Shown: positions 1 to 4,912 of the stretch, one piece after another | Position numbering within the stretch: position 1 is the stretch's first letter | Layout: every line of letters starts with the position of its first letter | Origin: Flavobacteriales bacterium UBA5871 | GTDB lineage: Bacteria > Bacteroidota > Bacteroidia > Flavobacteriales_D > Crocinitomicaceae | DNA length: 5,226 bases | Assembly (NCBI GenBank): GCA_002432085.1 | Contig: DJFN01000113.1 | Location: 1,256 to 6,481 of the forward strand | Direction of reading: 5' to 3' | Program-made: the position numbers and the translations under genes | The notes under the pieces: generated by a model | Database searches by the model: none | Seen by the model: the letters and a program-made list of their open reading frames with translations, nothing else | What the model was told of the DNA's origin: nothing

Positions 1-26
1 AAATGTATTGCAACAATTGATTAACT

Positions 27-608
27 ATGAGAGCATTTATTATCCGCTGTGTTCTGGCAGCAGGTTTGTTGTTTCTGACCGTATATTCTTTCTACACCGG
101 TTACTGGGGCTGGGGAATTTTCCTGACGCTTCTGACAGGTGTTGCAGGCGCCACGTTCGTTTACAATGAAAACCTGGCATTTTCCCTCAACCACATGCGT
201 ACGGGAAACCAGGAAAAAGCCAAGCGTTCCATTAACAGGATTACCCATCCGCAGCTGTTGCCGAAACGTCAGCAGGCTTACGTGATTTACCTGCAGGCTT
301 TGTTCAACACACAAGATCTCGGATTTACCAAAACCGAAATGTTGTTGCGCAAAGCGATTGCACTCGGTCTGCGTCGCGGACACGACAAAGCGATGGCGCG
401 TTTGCACCTGGCAGGAATCTGTGCACAGACCGGTCGTCAGAAAGAAGCAGCTACCTTGCTGGCTGAAGCGAAGAAATTCGACAACAACGGTATGATGAAA
501 GACCAGATCAAAATGATGCAGGCGCAATTGCAGGCCGCACCGTCGAAAAACCAGATGCGTATGGCGCAGATGATGGGCGGGCGCAAGAAAACGCCTCGTA
601 TGAAGTAA
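27..608 (+). CDS. Membrane-anchored TPR-like protein (193 aa), function unknown
   Basis: The protein begins with two hydrophobic segments (about residues 4-24 and 26-46) joined by a short aromatic turn (YTGYWGWG), so it is probably an inner-membrane hairpin anchor. The rest is helical and looks like two or three degenerate TPR units: about 47-74 (NLAFSLNHMRTGNQEKAK), 82-116 (AYVIYLQALF...LLRKAIALGL) and 120-152 (ARLHLAGICAQTGRQKEA). The tail (172-193) is Met-, Arg- and Lys-rich. From memory, small 'two helices plus TPR' proteins ending in a KDQIKMM-like stretch are widely conserved in Bacteroidota, often annotated as hypothetical or DUF2892-like; I cannot verify that here. TPR units usually bind proteins, so a membrane scaffold role is possible but inferred. 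ATG 27 was chosen because the hydrophobic segment starts immediately; there is no clear Shine-Dalgarno. The methyltransferase gene follows after 15 bases, probably in the same transcript. Confidence 0.85.
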   Translation: MRAFIIRCVLAAGLLFLTVYSFYTGYWGWGIFLTLLTGVAGATFVYNENLAFSLNHMRTGNQEKAKRSINRITHPQLLPKRQQAYVIYLQALFNTQDLGFTKTEMLLRKAIALGLRRGHDKAMARLHLAGICAQTGRQKEAATLLAEAKKFDNNGMMKDQIKMMQAQLQAAPSKNQMRMAQMMGGRKKTPRMK

Positions 609-623
609 CAAGGCCCTTTCCGA

Positions 624-1478
624 ATGAGCAAAAGCTACGGTGTCTTTCCCGAACAGTACGAGCTGATCGATGCAGGAAGTAGCGCTAAGCTCGAGCGCTG
701 GGGAGAGATCATCACCATTCGTCCGGAATTACAAGCTTATTTTACACCCGCACAACCGCTTTCCGAGTGGCGAAAGCGTGCGCACTGGGAGTTCATTCCC
801 GATAGTCCGGCGAGTCTGAATGGCCGCTGGAAAGCGCTGCGTCCCGATGCCACCGCAAGTTGGTTGTTTGCCACTTCAGCCGGAATGATCGTACAGCTTG
901 AAACAAGTGGCAATAAACACATCGGTCTGTTTCCCGAACAGGAAATCAACTGGCGCTTCATTCGCGAGCAGCTGGGACCCGAAAAACGATTCCTGAATCT
1001 TTTTGCCTATACCGGTGCGGCATCGTTAGCCGGAAGACAAACAGGAGCGGAAGTAACGCATGTAGACTCCGTTCGGGCAATGATCGATAAGGCGCGCGTC
1101 AATATGGAAGCTTCCGGTTTAGCCGATATCCGCTGGGTGGTCGAAGACGCAAGGAAATTTGTCCAGCGGGAGATCAAGCGTGGAAATCGTTACGACCTCG
1201 TGCAAATGGATCCGCCCGCCTGGGGACTCGGAACGAAAGGCGAGAAGTGGAAGCTCGAAAACCTTTTACCCGACCTGATCGCCGAAGGCATGCAGATTCT
1301 TCAGCGTGATGGCACGTTGATTCTGAATACGTATTCCCCGAAAATCGAGCTGAAAGATCTCCGAAGTCTGCTTCAGGAGCTTGAATTATCCCGAAAATCG
1401 GAAACACAGGAGCTTTGGCTAAAAACCACAAGCGGGAAGTCGCTTTTCTATGGGTTGATTGCGAGGATAAGGAAGTAG
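624..1478 (+). CDS. Class I SAM-dependent methyltransferase, RlmI-like catalytic domain without PUA (284 aa)
   Basis: This is a Rossmann-fold methyltransferase. Motif I is NLFAYTGAASLAG (125-137). An acidic residue for the SAM ribose lies at Asp148 (HVDS), another acidic position at Asp175 (VVEDARKF), and motif IV is DPPAWGLG (196-203). DPP followed by a Gly, together with the NLFAYTG motif, resembles the RlmI/RlmK (YccW) group of 23S rRNA base methyltransferases (Methyltrans_SAM family). RlmI itself is about 400 residues and starts with a PUA RNA-binding domain; this protein has only about 120 residues before motif I, with no PUA pattern that I recognise. Substrate is therefore unproven: rRNA is likely by family, another RNA or a protein is possible. 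ATG 624 is preceded by a weak AAGG and lies 15 bases after the TPR-like gene, suggesting co-transcription. No T-tract terminator is seen directly after the stop; the gene runs into the repeat-rich convergent gap. Confidence 0.88.
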   Translation: MSKSYGVFPEQYELIDAGSSAKLERWGEIITIRPELQAYFTPAQPLSEWRKRAHWEFIPDSPASLNGRWKALRPDATASWLFATSAGMIVQLETSGNKHIGLFPEQEINWRFIREQLGPEKRFLNLFAYTGAASLAGRQTGAEVTHVDSVRAMIDKARVNMEASGLADIRWVVEDARKFVQREIKRGNRYDLVQMDPPAWGLGTKGEKWKLENLLPDLIAEGMQILQRDGTLILNTYSPKIELKDLRSLLQELELSRKSETQELWLKTTSGKSLFYGLIARIRK

Positions 1479-1483
1479 AATGC

Positions 1484-1732
1484 TTCACCACAAAGGAGCA
1501 AAGGTCAAATGGACTAGCTGTTTGTGAAGAGAGTAAAGGAATTGGGTTATGACTCCGCCACCCCGCAGCAATAGAGAATGAGGTTTGCATTAGTATACAT
1601 GGCCATTTCACTCCATCCCGAAAGCTTTCGGGATGCAATTCGTTTCAACAGTTTCAAATTTAAAAGTACCGCGTATCCCTTTGCTCCCCTTTGGGGCAAG
1701 TACATCCAGAAAAGCTTTGCTCCTTTGGTGAA
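1484..1732. repeat. Inverted-repeat-bounded intergenic unit, MITE/REP-like candidate
   Basis: The left arm (1484-1503, TTCACCACAAAGGAGCAAAG) recurs inverted at 1715-1732 (CTTTGCTCCTTTGGTGAA); the match is complete apart from a 2-base CA insertion in the left arm. A third, diverged copy lies at 1679-1696 in the same orientation as the right arm (CTTTGCTCCCCTTTGGGG). Between them are a perfect 22-bp palindrome (1614-1635) and no credible gene. The unit fills most of the gap between the convergent methyltransferase and response regulator genes. Sequences of the CACAAAGG..CAAAG type are, from memory, frequent between genes in Bacteroidota, so a dispersed repeat is likely. Mobility is inferred; no target-site duplication was identified. 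Confidence 0.5.
1614..1635. repeat. Perfect 22-bp palindrome between convergent genes
   Basis: The left half CATCCCGAAAG (1614-1624) is followed without a spacer by its exact reverse complement CTTTCGGGATG (1625-1635). As RNA it would form a stable hairpin on either strand, with a small loop formed by the central bases. It has no T-tract on either side, so it is not a textbook intrinsic terminator. Its position between two converging transcription units suits a bidirectional end-of-transcript structure or a REP-type element. Palindromes of this CCCGAAAGCTTTCGGG kind are, from memory, common between genes in Flavobacteriia. Confidence 0.65.
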
Positions 1733-1788
1733 AATCGTGTAATCTTCACCTCAACAGGCAATCGCAGCTCAATTCAAAACTGGTAGGA

Positions 1789-2466
1789 TTATTCCTCGTA
1801 GGTAAGCGGGTTCGTGATCAGATCGTGCTTCAAGGCATAAAGCACTACACCAACCGCATTCCGGCAGCCGATCTTTTGCATGATAAACGTACGGATGCCT
1901 TCGATCGTGCGTTTGCTTCGGTGAAGCTTGGCAGCGATTTCCAGCGTGGTGTATTCCTGGCTGATCAGCTGAATGATCTGCATCTCCATTTCGGTGAATT
2001 CCACGTTGTCGGAAGGGAAAACCGGCTTCATGGCGCCTTCTTTCATCATTTTGGTGATGAGCATTTTGGACGTGCGGTCATTCATGTAATAACCGATTTC
2101 CATGGTGCTGTAGATGGCTTTGGCAATTTCTTCCGGCTCGTCATCCTTGGAAAGATAGCCGTTGGCGCCGCTGGCAATGGCCGATTCCACGAATTCGTGG
2201 TCGTCGTACATCGAAAGAATGAGTACGCGGATGTTCGGATATTGTTCCCGGACAAGTCGGGTGGTTTCCAGTCCGTTGAGCTCTGGCATGCGGAAGTCGA
2301 GCAGTACGAGGTCCGGCGTATTGGCCGGCAGTTGTTCCAGGAGTTCTTTCCCGTTTTCACTGGAAAACAGCACCCGGATATTCTCGAAGCCGTTTACCAG
2401 GTTCACCAGTCCCTGTCTGAAGATAGACTGGTCATCAGCGATAGCGATTGTAATTTCCTGTGTCAT
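1789..2466 (-). CDS. NarL/FixJ-family response regulator (receiver + LuxR HTH, 225 aa)
   Basis: This is a DNA-binding response regulator, the output partner of the kinase encoded just upstream. The receiver domain covers about residues 5-122: acidic pair Asp11-Asp12 (AIADDQ), phospho-acceptor Asp57 (LVLLDFRMP), switch Ser85 (ILSMYDD, where Thr is more usual) and Lys107 (YLSKDD). The LuxR-type helix-turn-helix covers about 157-217 (FTEMEMQIIQLI...TLEIAAKLHRSKRTIEGI); the His common after TIEG is Ile here. Length and order are typical of the family. The start is ATG at 2466, because it forms an ATGA overlap with the kinase stop and has GGA upstream (GGAAAAAATG). An in-frame TTG at 2475 would add three residues and is less likely. 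Ser85 and the altered helix are deviations, but the active-site Asp, acidic pair and Lys are intact, so it should be phosphorylatable. Targets are unknown; the palindromes at 4317-4377 are candidates. Confidence 0.93.
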   Translation of the reverse strand: MTQEITIAIADDQSIFRQGLVNLVNGFENIRVLFSSENGKELLEQLPANTPDLVLLDFRMPELNGLETTRLVREQYPNIRVLILSMYDDHEFVESAIASGANGYLSKDDEPEEIAKAIYSTMEIGYYMNDRTSKMLITKMMKEGAMKPVFPSDNVEFTEMEMQIIQLISQEYTTLEIAAKLHRSKRTIEGIRTFIMQKIGCRNAVGVVLYALKHDLITNPLTYEE

Positions 2467-3239
2467 TTTTTCCAAACTACAGTTACTTTAGTTCCGGCGG
2501 CTGGCAATTTCTCGTAACGCATATTGCCGTGGATCTGCTGAATGCGGCTTTCCATATTCCGCAGACCAAGTGACGGCCTTTCACGCTCCGTATGGTCCGA
2601 AGGTACGAATCCTTTTCCGTTGTCCGACACGACCATATGCAATGATAGCGGTTCGGACGCCAACACGATTTCCACCTTCGTAGCTTCGGCATATTTCAGA
2701 ATGTTGTTCAGCAATTCCTGCAGCACGCGGTAATAGGCCAGCTCGACTTCTTTCGGCTGACGGCGTTCTTCACCTCCGAACTCGGCTGAAAACTCGATGG
2801 ACGTATTTTCGTTCAGGTTCTTGATAAGATTTCGAACGGCTGTTTGTAAGCCCAGCTCTTCGAGAATAGACGGAAGGAGATCGTTCGAAATCCGGCGTAC
2901 TTTCTGAATGGCGTTGTTGAGGTTTGTGCTCAGCTGTTCTTTTTCTTCCGCGGAAATGGTGAGCTGCGGAACGGAGAACTTGATCGCAGTCAATGTTGAG
3001 CCAACGTCGTCGTGAAGCTCCAGTGCGATGCGCCGCTGCTCGATCTCCCGTGTCTGGATCACCGCATGAATGAGGGATTTCTGGTGTTCCAGTTCCTGGA
3101 TGGCTAGCTCGTTCTGCTTGGCTACCATGCGTTGCTGGTAGATAAAAAAGAACACGATAACACCCATGGCGAGAATGATCATCCCCATGGTTCCGAAAAT
3201 CACGATTGTTCCGAGGTCAACTCCCTGCTGCCCATCCAT
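2463..3239 (-). CDS. Sensor-less HisKA_3 histidine kinase with one membrane helix (258 aa)
   Basis: The protein has one transmembrane helix (about 11-33), a short basic coiled linker (34-63), then a HisKA_3 dimerisation domain with the phospho-acceptor His76 in ELHDDVG, matching a NarL-type partner. The HATPase_c domain shows the N box at 174-184 (QELLNNILKYA, Asn178-Asn179; Tyr183 replaces the usual His), the G1 box DNGKG (206-210), the second glycine box SLGLRNM (223-229) and the final Gly-Thr (249-250). There is almost nothing outside the membrane to sense a signal, so the input probably comes from another protein, most obviously the seven-helix protein encoded immediately upstream. ATG 3239 overlaps that gene by 40 bases. 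An internal ATG at 3188 would remove the overlap, but it would trim the start of the membrane segment. The stop overlaps the regulator start as ATGA. Confidence 0.92.
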   Translation of the reverse strand: MDGQQGVDLGTIVIFGTMGMIILAMGVIVFFFIYQQRMVAKQNELAIQELEHQKSLIHAVIQTREIEQRRIALELHDDVGSTLTAIKFSVPQLTISAEEKEQLSTNLNNAIQKVRRISNDLLPSILEELGLQTAVRNLIKNLNENTSIEFSAEFGGEERRQPKEVELAYYRVLQELLNNILKYAEATKVEIVLASEPLSLHMVVSDNGKGFVPSDHTERERPSLGLRNMESRIQQIHGNMRYEKLPAAGTKVTVVWKK

Positions 3240-3847
3240 AGTACAATGGTATAAATAATATTCAGAAAAGTATTCAGAACGGCATGAATATGAAAGGCAT
3301 CGAAGTCTAATTTATAGGATGTCAGGACAATATTGCCCACGATATTGAGGAAGAGTGTTCCGGCAAAATACAGCAGGAAACCGGATGTCATCCAGTAATG
3401 CGGATAGTGAAGCAGGTTGGCAACTTTCGACTGATTGAAGAGATCGGTATAGAAGACCAGACAAAGCAGAATGGCCCAGATCGATTCCACGCTTCGTTGC
3501 AGGGAATTATAGCTGTAAAAGTGTTCAAAAACGATCACCGTGATTCCTGAAAACAGCAAAAAGGCGGCCAGCATCCCAAGGAAAATCCATTTGAGCTGGC
3601 GTTTTCGGTAAATGTTGTAAAAATAAAGGGCGAAAAGCGTGGCCTCACCATAGGTGAACAGGTGGAACAAAGGCATGTTGTTCACGCCGTTGATCATGAA
3701 AAGATAGCCGGCACTTTCCATGCAAAGCGTAAAGATCGCCATAGCACCGATCACCCGGAATGGCAGTGAAAGCCTTTGCCACAATAAAAAAACCATCCCG
3801 CTTGGAAGCAGGATGGAATACATAGATATATCGCTTAAAAAGTCCAC
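3200..3847 (-). CDS. Seven-helix integral membrane protein, putative sensory partner of the kinase (215 aa)
   Basis: I know no named function for this protein. Hydrophobic segments lie at about 10-23, 31-52, 59-78, 86-108, 119-137, 151-176 and 184-206, giving seven predicted helices with almost no soluble domain. Polar or potentially functional residues lie within or beside the helices: Glu44 (MESAGYLF), His62 and Glu68 (FHLFTYGEA), and His186/His188 (FHIHAVLNT). The start is GTG 3847, whose first G is the last base of the upstream TAG stop, so translation is probably coupled. ATG 3823, eight codons later, is the alternative. The coding region ends 40 bases inside the kinase gene. From memory, small seven-helix proteins next to one-helix kinases recur in Bacteroidota. 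The bacterial 7TMR-type receptors combine such a bundle with a kinase in one chain, so a split 7TM receptor is a reasonable inference, not a demonstrated role. Confidence 0.82.
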   Translation of the reverse strand: MDFLSDISMYSILLPSGMVFLLWQRLSLPFRVIGAMAIFTLCMESAGYLFMINGVNNMPLFHLFTYGEATLFALYFYNIYRKRQLKWIFLGMLAAFLLFSGITVIVFEHFYSYNSLQRSVESIWAILLCLVFYTDLFNQSKVANLLHYPHYWMTSGFLLYFAGTLFLNIVGNIVLTSYKLDFDAFHIHAVLNTFLNIIYTIVLWMGSRELTSEQS

Positions 3848-4182
3848 TAAGTACGATGTGTGTATACCGCATTAAACGGGCTGTTGCTTGGGCAGTAGTT
3901 CGGGCAAGGCTTGGACATGTCGAGGATAAGTCCCTCAATATCGTTTCCTTCTGCATCGGCGGCGATCAGAATAAGCTCATTTTCTTGTGTCAACGGATCG
4001 ATCCCGAAGTACATGCGGATACCCACGGCGCCTTCCACATTCAGCAAATTCTGGAGAGCATCCTTCCCGAAAAAACGGGCTTTAATGCTTCCAGGATTCT
4101 TCAGCTGGTAATCGGTAATTGATTGTTTCCCACGTTCCAGGGTCACAGGCCCTCCTTCGGTTCCGTTAAAGTTATAAGTCAT
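3847..4182 (-). CDS. Small soluble protein with C-terminal CxxxC, first gene of the two-component operon (111 aa)
   Basis: This protein has no signal peptide or membrane helix and is probably cytoplasmic. It appears to be a single alpha/beta domain: a helical start (SITDYQLKNPGSIKARFFGKDALQNLL, about 21-47 in two helices), then strands GIRMYFG (54-60) and ELILIAADAEGNDIEG (69-84), and a tail KPCPNYCPSNSPFN (91-104) with Cys93 and Cys97. From memory, proteins of roughly 110-140 residues with a 'G-x-R-x-Y ... DA-x-GND ... CPxxC' layout are common and unnamed in Bacteroidota; I cannot confirm the match. The two cysteines with neighbouring prolines could bind a metal or form a disulfide, which is inference. 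ATG 4182 is well placed 24 bases after a promoter-like element. The stop TAG shares its last base with the GTG start of the membrane protein gene, placing this gene first in the operon. Confidence 0.8.
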   Translation of the reverse strand: MTYNFNGTEGGPVTLERGKQSITDYQLKNPGSIKARFFGKDALQNLLNVEGAVGIRMYFGIDPLTQENELILIAADAEGNDIEGLILDMSKPCPNYCPSNSPFNAVYTHRT

Positions 4183-4206
4183 AGCGTCTCATTTAATTAT
4201 TTGGGC

Positions 4207-4237
4207 CAATATTAGAAGCAATTTTATGCTTTTGCAA
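4207..4237 (-). promoter_or_regulatory. Bacteroidota-type promoter candidate for the four-gene operon
   Basis: On the minus strand, TTG (4237-4235) is followed after 20 bases by TAATATTG (4214-4207), one mismatch from the Bacteroidota -7 consensus TAnnTTTG. Spacing fits the known -33/-7 arrangement. Transcription would start around 4200, giving a leader of under 25 bases before ATG 4182. Called by eye. Confidence 0.5.
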
Positions 4238-4316
4238 CGGTCCGTGCGTTTCAGGTTTTACCCGAAATAGTTAATCTTTTGATAAACAGCATTTTAATAA
4301 TTATCTGATCCGTAGA

Positions 4317-4377
4317 ATTGTGGTTTTCCGCAAAAAAATTGCGGTTTACCGCAATGCGAAAATCCGTATTTATACGG
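4317..4377. promoter_or_regulatory. Cluster of three operator-like palindromes upstream of the DUF3606 promoter
   Basis: Two 17-base repeats, ATTGTGGTTTTCCGCAA (4317-4333) and ATTGCGGTTTACCGCAA (4338-4354), agree at 15 of 17 positions and lie exactly 21 bases apart, two turns of the helix. The second is a perfect 7-bp inverted repeat around TTTA (4338-4355). A third palindrome, CCGTAT-TT-ATACGG (4364-4377), abuts the -33 element of the plus-strand promoter. All share CCG(C/T)A half-sites. This arrangement suits cooperative binding by dimers. The response regulator of the divergent operon is the obvious candidate binder, which is inference. Confidence 0.55.
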
Positions 4378-4408
4378 TTGTTTGGGAATTCTTCCTCCCG
4401 TACTTTTG
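4378..4408 (+). promoter_or_regulatory. Bacteroidota-type promoter for the DUF3606-like gene
   Basis: TTG at 4378-4380 is followed after 20 bases by TACTTTTG (4401-4408), an exact match to the TAnnTTTG -7 consensus. Transcription would begin around 4413-4416. That rules out the ATG-less reading frame extension from 4320 as coding and favours starts at 4440 or 4464. Confidence 0.65.
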
Positions 4409-4439
4409 GCAGTGTAGATGTACGATTAAAAACGCAGCT

Positions 4440-4667
4440 ATGTTAGCGACTTTAACACACCCGATGAGTACACCTCGAATTGACATACACGACCAGGAAG
4501 AGATCCGTCGTTGGTGCAATACCTTGGATTGTAACCGTGAGCAACTGCTCTATTGCGTTATGAAAGTGGGAAATTCACCGGCGGCAGTGACTGATTTTCT
4601 GCACATGAACAAAGACCGGTTGGAGCAGTTCTTTCAACTGCTCTGGAATGAAGTGAAAATGAATTGA
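4440..4667 (+). CDS. DUF3606-like small protein (75 aa)
   Basis: The sequence RIDIHDQEEIRRWCNTLDC, followed by EQLLYCVMKVGNSPAAVTDFL, follows the pattern I know for DUF3606: an 'RI-x-(V/I)' start, 'E-(V/I)-x-x-W', then 'L-x-x-A/C-V-x-x-VG-x-S-x-x-(A/V)V'. The biochemical role of that family is unknown; members are small, cytoplasmic and often single-domain. Two starts are possible. ATG 4440 has an A-rich TAAAAA (4427-4432) seven bases upstream, as favoured in Flavobacteriia, and gives 75 residues. ATG 4464 (MSTPRID) gives 67 residues and begins right at the conserved domain. The frame stays open back to 4320, but that stretch holds palindromes and the promoter, and its translation is unlike any domain. 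The gene is monocistronic, with a terminator 11 bases after the stop, and is divergent from the two-component operon. Confidence 0.72.
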   Translation: MLATLTHPMSTPRIDIHDQEEIRRWCNTLDCNREQLLYCVMKVGNSPAAVTDFLHMNKDRLEQFFQLLWNEVKMN

Positions 4668-4677
4668 CCGTACCCGA

Positions 4678-4715
4678 CCCGCCGGGCATTGACAGGTTGC
4701 CGGCAGGGTTTTTTT
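4678..4715 (+). terminator. Intrinsic terminator after the DUF3606-like gene
   Basis: CCCGCCGG (4678-4685) pairs with CCGGCAGGG (4700-4708) with one bulged A, closing a 14-base loop, and is followed directly by seven T (4709-4715). It starts 11 bases after the TGA stop. Confidence 0.82.
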
Positions 4716-4804
4716 GTGAGTCAGATACAGTTTTAGTTTAGCATTACCACTGTTCACACTATATGCCTGTCAACACATTTACCCACTATTTATTGAATGA
4801 CGGT

Positions 4805-4833
4805 TCCGGCTCCCCCTCGAAAGGGGAGCCGGA
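4805..4833 (+). terminator. Strong GC-rich hairpin, possible secondary terminator
   Basis: TCCGGCTCCCC (4805-4815) is exactly complementary to GGGGAGCCGGA (4823-4833), an 11-bp stem with a 7-base loop (CTCGAAA). The plus-strand tail GTTGTTT (4834-4840) is a poor T-tract, and the minus strand has none. It may be a back-up terminator for plus-strand transcription or the 3' end of a short RNA; neither is shown. The rest of 4716-4856 holds no gene that I can support. Confidence 0.45.
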
Positions 4834-4856
4834 GTTGTTTACAAGGGTTCGAAAAC

Positions 4857-4890
4857 AAAAAAATCCCTTCCATTCCGGAAGGGATTTTTT
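4857..4890. terminator. Bidirectional intrinsic terminator downstream of the aldehyde dehydrogenase gene
   Basis: TCCCTTCC (4864-4871) pairs with GGAAGGGA (4877-4884) around a 5-base loop. It is flanked by seven A on the left (4857-4863) and six T on the right (4885-4890), so each strand ends the hairpin with a T-tract. On the minus strand it follows the dehydrogenase stop by about 20 bases; on the plus strand it would stop read-through from the DUF3606 side. Confidence 0.85.
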
Positions 4891-4912
4891 ATATCCATTA
4901 TTATCGTCTGGA

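Noticed and set aside
21..611. A 196-residue open frame on the minus strand
   Set aside because: It lies exactly opposite the TPR-like membrane protein gene; its translation is His-, Cys- and Gln-rich without a domain, as expected for an antisense shadow.
1174..1638. A 154-residue open frame on the minus strand covering the methyltransferase end and the repeat region
   Set aside because: It starts in the 22-bp palindrome, runs antisense to conserved methyltransferase motif IV and has no recognisable fold.
1677..1700. Hairpin around 1680-1699 as an intrinsic terminator
   Set aside because: The stem is short and bulged and no T-tract follows on either strand; it is better explained as a diverged copy of the local repeat.
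2467..2475. TTG 2475 as the start of the response regulator
   Set aside because: ATG 2466 gives an ATGA overlap with the kinase stop, a GGA upstream and a phospho-acceptor at position 57; TTG adds only three residues.
1825..2517. A 230-residue open frame on the plus strand
   Set aside because: It is antisense to the response regulator, whose motifs are complete; its composition is rich in Phe, His and Val, typical of a complementary frame.
4320..4439. N-terminal extension of the DUF3606-like protein from 4320
   Set aside because: The stretch contains the palindromes and a consensus promoter, and the extra 40 residues match nothing in the family.
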